A program made the translations under genes and the position numbers. Below are positions 1 to 23,151 of a DNA stretch of 64,000 nucleotides, piece by piece (position 1 is the first letter of the stretch; the number at the start of each line of letters is the position of its first letter). A model generated the notes under the pieces. That model did no database searches, was not told where the DNA came from, and saw nothing but the letters and a program-made list of their open reading frames with translations. Source of the stretch: Brugia malayi (taxonomy: Eukaryota; Nematoda; Chromadorea; Rhabditida; Onchocercidae). The stretch is taken from positions 11,699,721-11,763,720 of the forward strand of contig NW_025062479.1 in the NCBI RefSeq assembly GCF_000002995.4, written 5' to 3'.

Positions 1-8462
<8,462 letters not shown>

Positions 8463-11400
8463 CTGAAATACACACATCAGTAATAATTAAAAACAATAAA
8501 ATGAATCATCGGATTCACAATTAACTGAACCTGAAACAAAAACAAATAGAAATAAAGAAAAAAGCATACAACTTTATGAAATAAGGGTATTAATTATTAC
8601 TGAGCACACTTATATTTGCAAAAACTTAGCATGCAAAATCCTCCCCAAAACCCCAACAAAACAACCACAAAAATACAAACGCCCACCAATTAACCCAATG
8701 ATGAACGCAACAATGTGACCGTTCCAAATTCTGAAATAAACGCAAAATAGCGCGTTTCAATTTGTTACGTCTTTTCGCAATATATATTCCGTTAGGATAC
8801 GAAATATAATGGTAGTAGATGAGGACGCTGGACGATGCTAGCACGAATGATACTTTCAAGTTTGCGCATGGTATGGCATAATGCAAATGTTTCAATGATA
8901 TAGCATTCCTATTTTCATTTCCATTTCCAGTATTCACCTCTTGTGTTATTATTTGAATTATTCATTTCCGATTCTGCAAGTCTACTATTTTATCTTCTAT
9001 TTTGACATCGAAGATTTTGAATTTGTCCGTTTTGAAATTTAACTCATTACTTTTAAATCCAAAAATTAAAATTTAAACCATAAGTAATATTCCCAGTTCA
9101 TTATCCTTCTTTTTTTTAATCGTTTTTTTTAAAGGTTGTCTGTTGAAAAGTAATCTTTTCTAAAAGATTGCCACATGTACGTGTTACTTGATGTAATAAT
9201 GGTTTATGTCTCGTTGTGACATAAACAGTAAAATGAATTATTTTAGGTTGGAATAATTACTTCAGCTGTTTTTAAATAAATAGCTATGATAAGAAGGTGT
9301 AGGTGTTATCAGCTGAACGCTTGTGCATCATAATAAATTGGTGAAGAGACAACTCGATGCAACATTTTACTTTATGAATATGTTTATTGACCGCTATTTG
9401 TTTCATTTTTATTTAATATCATTGGTTTCTGAATTTGATTCCATAATCTTTCAAATTATTCAACAATCTCAGTTAATTTTTATTTTTGAAAATCTATTTT
9501 TTGATATTCTATTCAAACTTGAATACATCTAGATTCTCGTCGTGAGAAAAAGTAAACTTTGATATGACAAACAAAAAAAAAAAAACTTTTTTAAATTTAT
9601 TTTGATGGCAAAGACACTAGGATTTTTAGTGAAATATTTTCCAAAATATCCGTTTATCCATTTAGGTTTTATTCATGTTTAACAGGCCGAACTTGTTCAA
9701 AGATTCCATTATGCACACCACTTAGTTTATGTCCATAAACCTAGACGATATTGTATTTTTATTGAAGTGCAGTAAAATTAAGCATAACTTTTAGTTTACT
9801 TAGATATAACTTCTCAGTAAAATATAGCCAATGAGAAAAACAGTGCAAGCATGAAACTTAATCAATCTACTTAACAAATTGTTCGGCAAAATAATTTGTG
9901 CTTTGAACGGTAGATGCTTAAGATAGAGTGTTAAACATATCAAAAAGGAAGTGGAAATTTTTCGAAATAATGTCATTTAGAATTTAGCAGATGGTATCAG
10001 AAGCACAATAGTTGATGTTCGGGAAGCTTAAATAGAGCACAAATGCACATTGGATAGTTTATGCCATGGAAGTGAATCATGTAGAAGGATTTGGAACGTA
10101 ACATCACAAATAGTTCGGAAAACCGATATTAGTTTGACATGCTTCCACTTAACCGTTAAAAAAATATATACTTATTTGCTGCATAATTTCTTCATTGCTA
10201 TTTGTTTAGATCTGCTTAAGATTTATCTCTGTGACCGCCATTCAGTCTATTGCGCTATCATTTTATAAATAAATTTACAAATCTTGTCAAAATTATTGTC
10301 ATATATATAAATATGTTTTGTTTCAACCTATAACAAATTTAACATGAATTTTCGAAATTTTCAATAAGATTCTGCATTTCCAAACAAATCCTAAAAAGGA
10401 GTTGTACAAAATAAGATTAGAAGTAAATTCCTTATGCTGTTAATGGATATGCTTATTCAATTTCTTTGTAAACATTCAGAAACTTCGAATAATTTCGTGT
10501 AAGATAGATGTAACTATAAACCATCCTGGGAGTGCTGTCAGTGGTACCAAACACGGAGTTCCTTTTGTTGTTGTTAATATACTTATTCCTGTTACTCCTG
10601 AAATAATAATTCTTAATTACCATAAAAATTTCAAGCAAAAAATTGGACAATTTTGTATTGAGTGCAGGATTTACCGAGCATATAATTAGAACTTGTCCGT
10701 TAAATTAACGATTATAGAACTTTGATGCATGCTATACGAGAAACATATTAGATCGAGCTAAATGAGACTGAAAGTATTTCTATCACTATTAATTGATACA
10801 GAATCCTCTGCATCCATATCAGATATCTTGAAAATTAATGGTGTTTAAATCAGTAGAAAAAGAAAAAACCAATACTTGCCAGGTGTTTTTTCTCTTTATG
10901 CGGGCCACTAAGCTTAGGATGATTTTTTTCATCTCTCACAAAAGAAACCATAAGTGAAAATGAAATTACAGATTCTGATTGAATGTGTAATAATATGAAA
11001 GCTGACATTTGATTCTACGGCAACAAACTCGATTTGATCTAACAATTAAAAAAAGAATAAGGACAAGAGTGAGAGCGAAGTTTGCAACAAAGTACTTTTT
11101 GAATTGCAGTGGAAAGTTTTTGATCAAATATAAGACTGTGATGAGGTAAGCATGATCCCATTCTTTACTACATTGAATTCAAGATTAATGAGGAAAATCT
11201 AAGCTGGAAATATGCAACACTATTTATATGTACACTCTGAGGGATGTTATCTTAAAGACGGAAATTTTAGAAACCGTTTATTTTATTAGTTCGGTCTTAG
11301 AGTAAATGTTAAATGCATTAAAGCAAAATTTAAAACCATCTCCAGTATCGATTGGAGGAGGCATCGATGTCATTTCTCCTTCTGCATAGTTTTTCTGAAA

Positions 11401-14400
11401 TGAATAAACAGCACATCTAATCATAGGAAAAATGAAATACTTCAAGATCTAGAGCTTTTCAAAGTCTTTTAGAGATCAAAATTTTTAAATGCGAGCTTAA
11501 AAGAAAGTATTACCGATGTTGTTCAATTAGTTGAAATTGAAAGTAGTAGTTAACTTACCTGTAATTGAAAAAAAATAAGGAATATTAGCAAAAAATACGA
11601 CATTGGCTCTGAAAATAGAATAAAAGGTTAACCTTTTCAATACTTCGTGCATTCTTTTTTTAGCTAATTGTTCAAAATTTAATTATAAAATTTTCCTGGT
11701 TTTCTTGTTTCCTGAAATATTGAAATAACGGAAAAGGCTAATTTTTTGCAATTTTGAATTTTTATTGAAAATTAGAAAATGAGAGACTGAAAAGAATTAG
11801 TGTAAGTTAGAAATTTAGATATCATCGTTACTGTTAATGAATGGTATAACCCTTAGCAATGAACAGTACCTCCTCGCACCTCATAAAATTTTACCTCATA
11901 TATATAAACATTTAAATGTTGATTAATAGTATGTACAAAATTTGAAAAAAAAAAAAACGTTTTTAAATTAAGTTGTTAAGGCAGAATAATTAGTGAAGTA
12001 GGAAGAAAGATGGAAGATTGAAAAGGAGGAAAAGGCAAGATGAGGTAAAATTTTATGAGGTGAAAGGAGGTACTGTTCATTGCTAAGCAGGATTGTGGAC
12101 AAAGAAAGAAGGATGAAGTGCTTTATGTAGTAACCAGAAAACTTTTATGTTTTATCACTATGGTAACCGAATAATGAATGAATTCAAATAAGTTAGAAAT
12201 GTAATGAAATTGATCAGCTTATTTCCGAAGAGAAAAAGTTGATTTTTATAAAATGATTGAAGACAAAATATTCCCACTCGTTTTTTTTCCGTCAACAATG
12301 ATAACTATCTACATTTCAAAACTAAAATAAATTTAAATAACTTCTATTATATTAAAAGTTAGTAAGGTAAGGAAATTTTTGATGCTAATTAAATTTCAAC
12401 CATTTTCTTTTCATATTGCAAATTGTTGCAATCAGCTTGAAATATGTGAAGAAAAAGCGCAAGTTTATCAAATGTTTAGATTATTCTTGGATCCATTTGT
12501 CAAATAAATTATTCATTTGAAGAGGCATGAATGAATGCATTTTTATGTTTTCGTAATATCGCACAAAATTTGAACAACAATAAAATTGTAAATTTTAAAC
12601 TTCAAAATTATGACAAAGTAAAATACAAAAAATATCAGAAACAGGTTTATGCATATTCTGCGATTTTATTCATTCAAAAAAAAAAGATTTTTTATTTTAC
12701 ATCTCTACTTAAATATGTTTATATTTCCTAATATTTTGGCGACTACTTTGATCTTAGATCATATGTTGTAAATGTCATAAAGTTAGACAAAATATTTTAT
12801 ATGAAGTAATTAAATAAATATTTTTCTTTGTGCTATTCAATGACAAAACTTGTTCTGGAACATTTGCAGGAATTGTTGCTTAATTTCAAAAATGCTTAAT
12901 TATTCTAAATAATCCCGAACTAGTTTGCCTAAATATATTTAAGTTTTTCCAGGTCAAAGGTTTAACTTTTTTTATTCAAACTTAATTCTTCAACTTCTTG
13001 TTCGTGTGAAGAACTTCTTACATTATTTCTATCCCATGCAACAATTTATTTTTCGTTGTAACGGTTGTTTTTTGTTTTTATACATATAGCAATTATTTTT
13101 ATTTTTATAATTCTAGGAGGTGACAGGAATGATGACAATGATTGTTTTTCTTTTCTCCTGGATCTTCTCGAAAGTAATATTTTCAACCATTACAATCAAT
13201 TATGCACTTAACTCTTTCATGTTCGATAAATAAAATTCACTAAGTTGATGCATCTTAACAATCCTTGAATCTATTAAAATAAAAACGTTTCAAAGGGTAA
13301 TATTGATAGTAATAACATCGAAAGAGTGAAATTGATATCAGTGAATGTTGAGCTAAAAGAATAAATGAGCAAAAAAAATGCAATCGCCCAAACAAATTAA
13401 AAAAAAAAAAAAACTGTTTATTTTGCTCTATTGCCCTGCATGCATTTGTTTGATCCATTATTCTCAATATCGTTTCTTGATTCCGAAATGGATCGATATC
13501 ACACCTACGCTATATGATCACTGTATTGTGTATCCGTTTGATCATTCAATATATATATATATTTATTTATTTTTTGGTACTGCTAACTTCCAGAATTTTT
13601 TTTAATAAAACAAATTTGAGAAAATTTCTTAACATTTGCTTCTATTTAGCCTTAATTTTTATTGCATGAATAGAAATTTTTAATTAAAATGTGGAAACAA
13701 TTAGAAAAAATATTTTATTCAATAAATACGTAACAAATATAAATTTTATATGTATTCTATGATATGAGAAAAATTGATAATATTAAAATGAATGGTTGCA
13801 ATAAACGAACAGCAATTGGTTTTGTTTTAATGTAATAAATGTCTGCCTTTTAAATGTTATATTGATATCAATGGTGTATTAATTTGATAACAATTTGACA
13901 GGAATACAAAAATTTGCGATCTAATAGATTTCATTTGCTCAAGCAGAAAAATGCAGGAAAATGTATACATTAATTGTTCAATTGAATTTCAGATTTCCTT
14001 GAAATTATTCTATTAATTTTCTTGTATGAAACAAATTGGTATATTTGATAAAAATGTGGTAAGAAAAATTATACTGAATAGTAAATACTTCTGCATTACT
14101 GCCAAGTGAATTGAATGTTAACAGAGCAAAAGCTAATTTAACTGATCCATTTATTTTTTTCGTTTGAAAAATGATAATCGAAGTTATCACTTTTATTGAT
14201 TGGCTAATATCATTACTAATTTTTGTTGTAATATTGAACCATTACGTCATTAACAATGACGTGAATTATTATGGAAAATTTTTTCAATCACTAAAAAAAA
14301 ACATTTTGAAGAAGTAATAATCTTATACTGATTACAAAAAAGTAAATTTTTGAATTTGAAAAATTTCGAATAAAACTGGAGTCTTTAAAAATCAGAAATT

Positions 14401-16730
14401 TTATTGCATTAAAATTTTATTGATTTTTTAATTTGCTTATCAGAATAAAAGTTAATTTTACAGGATTGAAGTAAAAAATGATGTAGAAATCAAATGAAAC
14501 AATAGATTATTCATGGTGAGATCGTTTTTTAAGAACTTTAATTACGAAAAACATTCTACGATTCGTTGACATTCTACGTCGAAATAAAATCAATCATCAT
14601 TGACATCACAAACATTGTTGGCCACGAAATGATAAAACTGTTCAAAACTGGATCAGTACATCTCATATGACTGCATCACTTCAATTACAACAAAAATGCA
14701 AAGATAGGTCTTAGTAATCATCAGGAAACGTTCGATTAATAATCGATTAAATTCTCACATGTACAAAATTCTAGTAATCTCACTTTATCTCTTTCATAGA
14801 CTGACAAATTTTTGATCATCTTAGATCGCTATTGCAGTTTTGGGGATTTAAAAAATGAACAAAAAAAATGGAATAAAAGACTGCATTATAATATGATCTA
14901 CTTTTACTACGGATCAAAAATATATGTACAGTCACAATTATACTACTATCAAAAGTAAATGTTTATCAAAATTTAATAGTGGTACAGTATAACAGATTCT
15001 TTCTCCTTTCTCTTTATTTTCAGATAAATTTATGATGGGTAGATAATCCGTTGAATGAGGAAAAAAATGTATGATGTGCTAACAGTTGTGGTACAGCCTG
15101 GTACGATGTCATTTTTTTTTTATAATGAAAGAAAATTTAATAAGATTAGATGATGTAATTTCGAGTATATTAAAATACCATTAAGCATTTCTTGGTAATA
15201 TTGGTTGGTCAATTATTGATGGTTGTTTGAAAGTGAAATGCATCTCACTGCGCAAATGTCACATCATATTTTTTGTTTAATGTTTACTTCTTCATTGAAA
15301 TTTTAATTTGAGCATTACTTAATCAGTAACTGATAATTTTTCTGGATTTGAAAAATTTTATAAAATGTAACACTTATGTACAGTCTAAATCTGATTTGTT
15401 ACAAATGATAAAGTGGATTTCATTAAAAATTATATTTAGGGTATTGTTTTTAAAATGGCCTATATGTGTGTTAGTAAGGATTTATATTATATTTAGAATT
15501 AACTTTCTGAACTCTATAGTTAATTTTATTTTGTCAAAGAGCAATTCCGTGTAACTGCAATAATTCGAATTTTATTTCAACGTTATTTTTTGACTGAACA
15601 ATCGATGTTAGCTGACCGAGCAAAAATAGGTGACAAGAATCTCCAATAGTTTAGAATACATTTGAAAATTGTTTTTAAAAACATGGTAAGAACGAATTAT
15701 CTTATTACAGATTTCAATTGGTTTTTACAGCATGAAATATTATAATGTTTAAATGAACAGTTTCTTGAAATTTTTAAAAGTAATTGTGGTCTCAGAGGTA
15801 TCAATCGGTATTTTGTTGAAGTTTTAGACGCACTTTGTCAGCTAAATTAAAATATATTTTGTTTTTCCAAGACTAACAGCAAAGGATGATTAAAGACTTA
15901 TAAATAGTATGATAATCTGTTTGTGCTTAGGAAAGGTTTTTAATCATTTTTTTTTTTTTGACAATATTTAATATCTGGATAATCTGTTTGTGTTATTTTT
16001 TAGACTAATAATGCCTTAGTTTGTTTTTCAGAAACATTTTGTATCTCTAAATTATCTACAATTTCAAGTATCCCCAACAAAAAAAATTTGAATTAAGTAA
16101 TTTAAAGGTTTGCTATCTCACCTTTTTTGATATAAAATTAGACGGAAACAGATGATGAAGTGATAAGTGAAGACCGACGTTATTTATTTATACAACAAGC
16201 ATTTTTGTTTTCTCATACCTGTTTGTTACCTAATAATATTTCAAGTTTTTATTAAAATTTTCAAGCATTAATTATTGAATGTTTATAAGTGGAAAAATTA
16301 AAATGCAAGCCTGCTAAGCACATTTTTCCAGCACTTTTCCATGAAATATTTATTAGATACTCTATAAATTTATATGTATGTTTAAAATAACTCAAATGGA
16401 AATAATATTTTGAATGAATTATCTGATTTTTTTTGAACTTTGAACATTTGATTTATGAAATTGAATTTTTGATTATCTTCATGTTTATAGCACATAAATA
16501 GAACTGACTGTCATTTTTTAATTTCTGAATAAAATTAATGAATGCATTATCTGAGGAACAATAAATTTTTTTTTCTCAATGTGTAACCAACCTGTATTCA
16601 CTTAATAATTTCATTATGTTTACATAAGCAAAAAAAATTTACTGCCAAATTTTAAAGGAACTTCAAAAAATGAAAAAAAAAAAAAAAAAAAAGAAAGAAG
16701 CTCATAAATATTCAAGAAAGAACAATTACT
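8463..16730. other. gene-poor AT-rich interval
   Basis: About 8.3 kb between the FOXK-type gene and the next minus-strand gene. I found no exon with acceptor, donor and protein-like composition on either strand; the open stretches here are short and low in complexity. It contains the inverted-repeat element at 11852-12087 and many A or T runs. It lies upstream of the FOXK-type gene, so regulatory elements are plausible, but I see none I can name. Confidence 0.6.
11852..12087. repeat. 236-bp element with 48-bp terminal inverted repeats
   Basis: The left arm 11852-11899 begins cttagcaatgaacagtacct. The right arm 12040-12087 is its reverse complement across 48 bp with only a two-base mismatch (cg versus aa as read on the plus strand). 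The 140-bp centre is AT-rich and non-coding. The layout resembles a MITE or a long hairpin. I see no clear target-site duplication just outside the arms. Confidence 0.75.
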
Positions 16731-16732
16731 CG

Positions 16733-17919
16733 TTATATGTCTGGTTCGTGATATATTTCAGCAAACGATGGTTCTCGGATAACATTTTTTATCATAGATT
16801 TTAACAAATTGTATCGTGGAATGATGGGTAAAAAACGTGAAGAATGAAAATTTGAATTCAGTTCTTTAAGTATTTCTCGAAGTTTTAAATATTTCTTCAA
16901 TAATCTGTATAATGTGACATACATTCGATCGCATTCAGTTCGTAAATTATTTGCCGATAAGCCTGAAAATATGGCCAATTTTTATAGGTCAAAAGATTAA
17001 AGGAATAACAAATTGAAATGAAGTATTTTAAGTATAAAATAATAACTAAATCAATCTAATGACAGTTTAAAATTTTCGTAAATTTTGCGAAGTCAAAAGT
17101 ATATCCCCAATAAGGAGTTTTTCAGAAATAGTTCAGAATTTCATTGTTTTTGGGGAATTTTGATATTTTAATTTCTAAAATTACCATACTTCTTTTTGTT
17201 TCGAACATAATTGTTTCTGCAGCGCTTTCTACAATTGTCGTTACTCCTAAAAGGGTGGTAATACCCAATGGCCGAGTTTGTTCCACTTGTGTTACATTCA
17301 CTAGCTCCATTACCCTAAAATTAAGTAAAACTTTGTTTACAACAAAAGATAAGCTTAGTCAGTACTGAATTTAGATTAAGAAAAGTTTTTCCAAAAAAAC
17401 AATCAATTCATTACAATTTTATTTAGTGGAATGAATTAGCGAAAAAAATTCAACAAAAAGCATTGACAAAACAACCGTGCTACATAATCATTGGCTGCTT
17501 CTGAAGGTTCTGGTGCAGGTATATTAATTAACTGCCAATACTGTTTGTCCAGGATTATCACCTGAAACATATATATATATATATTGTAAAAAATGATGTT
17601 CAAGTATGATTTATCTTTAAAGTAATAAAAAATTCCAATTTAAGTCCTGCAATTGCAACAAAAATTTCGGTGAAATTTTGAAACAGAGAAATAAGCATAA
17701 TTTAATGAAAAGAAATAATACTTCACAAATCATCTGTTGCATTTGAATATATTTGCTGAAAATATTTCGTCCTTTTATGTGCATATAGTCATCATGTAAC
17801 TTTTTAAACGCATTTTTCAATTTTCGATATGATTCATTAACTCGTTGCTTCGTGCAATACTGCTTGTAAACAATATTAAGCAAATTTTTACGTTTTGGGC
17901 CTAAAATTTCTGACGGATA
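16733..17919 (-). CDS. unrecognised protein, four exons visible (probably 5' incomplete)
   Basis: Four minus-strand exons join in consistent phase: from about 17919 down to about 17720, then about 17565-17475, about 17311-17190, and 16973-16733, ending in TAA. They give roughly 220 residues. The first exon is basic and probably helical (KQRVNESYRKLKNAFKKL). The second contains the string PAPEPSEAANDY, and the third LGITTLLGVTTIVES. The last holds a leucine- and lysine-rich amphipathic segment (LYRLLKKYLKLREIL) and then IPRYNLLKSMIKNVIREP. There is no signal peptide or membrane segment, so a soluble, partly coiled-coil protein is likely. I recognise no family. The phase continuity, protein-like composition and TTTCAG/TTTTAG acceptors argue that it is real. 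The initiator is not visible; another 5' exon may lie upstream of 17920. Confidence 0.6.
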
Positions 17920-20900
17920 ATTCAAACAATTTGGTAAGTATCAAAGGCTTATTTGAAAGCACCATTTAAATGACTTTTTGAATGAAGTTTTGAGGATGAA
18001 AAATGTTGCGTTGACGGAAATGATTAAAGCATAACTACTTTAAAATATCCTTAAAGCTGTTAAGGGTGATATTTTGTTTATTAGGACGTTTTACAAAAAC
18101 TACAGGTTGAATTAGAGCACAACTTTACAATGATTCTCCTGAAAGTAAGCCAGTAAACTTCTACATCTAATCTATCTGGTTTAAAACTTTATCATCATAG
18201 TTTGCGTGATTCATTAATATCTTCTAATCATTATTACATTATCACAATCATGATCATTCATAAGCTATATTTTATGAGAAATACGGTGTTCCTAATATTG
18301 GCAAACTATTTTTTTTTTCACTTTTTAAGAGATTTAAGAATTCTTAAACGCTCCTTTATTAAACACTTTAATTACCATTTCTGTTACATTACGCTAATTT
18401 TCTTAGTTTTAGCACTTAATTATATATAGATAGCTTACTTGCATGAATTGGCAAGTGATGAGCTTCGCCTTTTGCTAATGACAGAAGGACACTGAACATT
18501 CACCGATAATCGTAAAGTAATTATTAAATCAATGAAACATAGAAAAATAGCCAATTTTGCAATGTGCACTAAAATTAATTTTAGTTGTGTGACATTTAAT
18601 AAAAGAAATATTTGACCCGAATTTACAAAGTCACAAAGTCTTAATCAAACTTCACAATTATTTGTTGTAAAAATTGATAGATCAATCAAAAAATAATATC
18701 ATTTCTTAATATAACTGTAGCAAACTAATGAGATGATTCTGAGAGACTTAGCTAATTTCTCAGATTTCTTCAAATGAATTCTATTTGTCTATTTCGAGCA
18801 TTTCTTCCACTTTCCATCATTTTTGGCTTAGGCTTTCAATTCATCATCCTTCGTAATTTGAATCCGTCAAATTTCTCCTTCTTAATCCTGTTTCTTTTAG
18901 CATATTAATAACTTATGTACTAGTGGTATGAAAAGAAAAAATATTTGAAAAATCATTTAAGAAGGAAGAAAAGAAAGAACATCAGCATTTCAATTTCAGC
19001 ATGAATAATAACTACTAATTAATATCAATAACTATTAAATAATAATTACTAATAATAGTAATAATAATAGTACTACTACTAAATAATCATATATTTATCA
19101 AAATGTTTTTCAATCTTTCATTTTCTTACTGATATAAACAAAAACAAAAAGAAAAGAAAACAAGGATTGAAAAATAAAACGATGAAGATATTTTACAAAC
19201 AAGAAAGAAACAGCAAAAAAAATTTCCTTTTCTTTTGGGATGAAACTCTTCATTGCTGATCTATTACATATATTCAATATATTCATGCAAATGTATTCAA
19301 AATAAAAAGAGAGGGAGAAAAAAAAAAAAAGGAAAGAAAGAAAGAGAAATGAAAGAAGTTGCTTGAGATTAGATCACAGAATTTGATAAGTACAACTTTC
19401 AGTCTTAAAATGTTAAGATATTTTATGAATAATGTAACACGCTGGTTAATGATAATCAGCTCATATCATGTAGATTTTTCTGGAAAGTATATATACCACC
19501 ATTCACTCAAAATATTTCAAATTTAATCCACGAAATTAAAGCGAAACTTCCCCTTTTTTTGTGATTGTGATTATTATTCATGTAAATTGTACTACCATTC
19601 TCTTAAAATGAGGCCATTCATTTATCATCTCTTCATTTTGCACAGTAATTTTTTCAGTCAACTTAAAAATAAGAATTTATTTAAATGAATTAAATTCATT
19701 TAAAATGAATACTAAGTTTTAAAAAATTCCTTAATTTTCTTTTTTTTTTCATCAAAATGATTCGTGCATTTCTACCATGCAAAAAAGAAAAAAATAGTTT
19801 AATTTATCGTATAAGTGCTATGAGTATATCGTTGATTAACTTTTAGCAAATTAATCTTTAATCTATCGAAAGTGTAAACGATAAAAAAAGTATATAACAG
19901 ATAACGATAACAGTGAAGCTTTAAAAAAAAAATTTCTTAACTGAGCCATTTGTCGAATTAAAATAAGCCTATGGAATGGCAATTTGAGCCTTAACTTAAT
20001 AAAAACAATAGTAGTGCTTCTCTTTTTTTTTGCAAAGAAGAAAAAAAATAATTTAAATTATCGTTGAAATATTTTTTGCGTAAATATGAAAAGCATATAT
20101 GACTATTTCATATATAAAATCTATATTGTTAATTTCGTATACGGTTACTATTTTTTTATATGGAATATTTAATTTAGACTAACAAAATGTTGCTAGTACA
20201 ACAAATATGTTTACAATGAACTAATAATAGATGATGTAACACACATTGAAAAGTATTATTACATATGTCTCAAACTATAAATTAATTGAATTGATTAATG
20301 AAATGGTTGAAAAACTAAATCTTAGTACCATTGAATGAGTGCTGATACAGTCGTAAAAATTGTAGCCTAAAATTAAGTTTAACAATGGGAAAGCATTAGC
20401 ATTTTTTAGTCAATCCATATTATTAAAATTTAACATGTCTTGCTTCTGCTATGTTTTATTTTTAAATCTAAAATTTTCTGACATTCACTAAACCTAAATT
20501 CTTACATAGTTTCATTTCAAACATCTATTTCTCATCTACTTATCGCATTTGGATGCATTTTCAACATTAATGGATTTTACAAGACAAAAAGAAAAAGGAC
20601 ATTTAACCAGGTGATACTTTAACCAATAATAGTAGGCAATAAAATGAAATTTAAGTTTCAATATAATAGAATTTGTAAATTTATTTAATTTTCACATGTG
20701 AATCAAAATTACTGTAAAATTACATTTCACTAAGTAACCAATTTCGAATACTACATATTATCTCCAAAATTTTCAGCTATAAGCAGGTAGTCATTACTTT
20801 AGGTTTAGCTATCATTTTGATATTATTTTGTATATTATAATTTGGCCAAAAAGAAGTGAAAATTTTACTTTTTTGAATATATTGAAATATCTAATTTCGC

Positions 20901-22149
20901 TTTGAAAATTTAAAAGTTTTTACACTCCTTTATGAAAAAAAAAAGATTATTTATGAACTGAAGAATTGAAATTATTTCATAAATTCTTGAAATTTCTTAA
21001 CAGTGATAATAACGATAAAGGATGATTTCCATTATGATAAAAGTTGCTAGCCACTTGTTAGACAATAAAATATGCCATATGGAATGCAAATTAAAGAATG
21101 GGAAAAGGTAAAGTAAAAAGACAACAAATTACTTTTAGCTTTATTGAAATAATATTCGTTATTTCTTTATTGATTTCACAGGAGACAATAATTTATAAGT
21201 ACTAACTGCACAAATTATTGCTGTGAAATTGGCATTCCATGTAAGAATTATCCGCATGCAAACATATCTGATTTTTCAGTCATTTTCGTAATTTATCTGA
21301 TTTTATTTTAATGCCAAATTAAATTTTGTAATTGCTTTCGTTGTTATTCATTTTTTCCATATTTGTAAACTTATAGCACTTAAATATATGCTAGAGCAAA
21401 CTTATACATGATTATTAAACTGAAAATTTCGTTTTGTTTCTTTATCTGATTATTTTGAACCACAAATTCTTTTTCGAATAATTTTATATTTGTGAAAGTA
21501 GGGAAAAAGTTGAGAAATTTCAGATGATTGCAATTTTTCTTCAATTAATTTTGAAATCAAATTAGCAATAAATTGAAACTAAAAATGACCCAATAAATTT
21601 TTTCTCAATTTTCTTCAGATAAGCAGTTGACTGAGCATTCATTATCAAAGGAGATGAAATTTTTGCAAGAGCAAAATAAAGCATTTCTAGCATTTACAGT
21701 AAAATTTAACTTAGCAAATGTAACTATCTTATTTCATTTACAGATTTAATCACAAATTTAAGAAATTGTAAGTTTACAAACTTTTATGAATTATTCACGA
21801 AATAAGTAAAAAGAAGAAGTGAAAAATGAACAAAATAACAGCAAGATATCTGGAAAAATTAATTAAAAATTTTTCCATTTCAAAAGGAAATTACAAAAAT
21901 GTTAACTTGCTTAATTACTATTTCAAAATCAATGAAACACTTCCAAAACTTTTCGGGGAAAAAATGAATATCCTGACTATTTATGGTCACTTTAAAAATG
22001 ATTTGGTTATTTTTTCTGAAGCTTTATTATTAATTTTTATAAGACTCTTTATTAGGTATAGATTTAAAGAAAAATAATAATAAGACATCCTCATGTGTAT
22101 GAAAAATATCAAAATTATTAAAAAAAATATACATAATTAATTTTGTTTA

Positions 22150-22496
22150 TTTGATTTCAGAAGGGCTTAAGTAGAATCGTCCATGGAGATTTTTTGAATA
22201 TTCTTAGAGATGACTCGAAGTGATAGGGGGAGGTGATAGTTTGTGAGGTAGTCGCTAATTTAATGGAAAAGGTCGAATTATTTTGAAATCCAATTTTTCC
22301 AATTACCATTACTTACTATTTGCTTTCCTGTTTGTAGGTATGATTGAAATTTGAAAAGGTTAGTGAAATAGTTAAACAATGATTGTACAATAACTCATTT
22401 GTCTATAGCTATTGTTTTTCTCTGTTGCTTGATGAGAATAATTCGTTTCATGAAATTCTTCTCAAAATTCACTCATACACACACAAGCACATACAT
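22150..22496 (+). repeat. 347-bp duplicated segment, copy 1 (inverted relative to copy 2 at 37881-38227)
   Basis: Begins ttgatttcagaagggcttaa and ends acacacaagcacatacat. The reverse complement of 37881-38227 matches it along the whole length with about two substitutions that I could find (near 22182 and 22193). The flanks diverge at once on both sides. I see no terminal inverted repeats, poly-A tail or target-site duplication, and no open reading frame of note. It is either a low-copy dispersed element or a recent segmental duplication. Confidence 0.9.
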
Positions 22497-23067
22497 GCAA
22501 TACAGATGATTTTTGATATAGACTGTGCAATTGGTAAGTTTAACAATTATACTTCTTAACAAAAAAAAAAAATTATACTTCTTTTAATGGAAATGTAGTG
22601 GATCGAAATTTGAAAAGTTAACATTATGTTAATAAAGATACATCTGAAATAATTATGTTGCACATATGGTGACGAAGATAATTGTGATTTCACTAGTGAA
22701 AATATAAATTTCACTTTTAATTGGTTTATTTACATTAATATTTATCATGTAAATCGGGAAAAGATTTTCGAAGAGATTAAAATTAATATTTATCTGATTG
22801 ACGGCAACTGGAAATTTTCAGATTTCTCATAACATTGATTGATAAAATATCGTTGAATAATGATTAAATATTTTTTCGAAAAAAAAAACTGAAGTGCGAG
22901 GAAGTGAAATAAAAATTACAATATGGCTTTATATTTAGTAGCATAAAATTAGCCACATTTTAAGATTTGCCTTTTTATTATATATTTCAAAATATTGCTA
23001 TCGTCTTATCGAGTAGCAAATTTTATTCTTAAATAAACAATCTAAATGAACAAAATGAACAGATCTA

Positions 23068-23069
<2 letters not shown>

Positions 23070-23150
<81 letters not shown>
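23070..23150. repeat. (TA)n dinucleotide microsatellite
   Basis: About 80 bp of uninterrupted TA repeat in the gene-poor interval. Such tracts are length-variable and can extrude cruciforms. Confidence 0.95.

Positions 23151-23151
<1 letters not shown>

Noticed and set aside
10050..10268. Plus-strand frame in the first gene desert
   Set aside because: Mixed composition but no acceptor, donor or neighbouring exon; treated as chance.
21826..22077. Plus-strand 83-codon frame starting with ATG
   Set aside because: Lys/Asn/Ile/Phe-dominated composition mirrors the AT-rich background, and no exon partners were found.
23070..23150. Regular repeat considered as an array-type element
   Set aside because: It is a plain TA dinucleotide run, without spacers.
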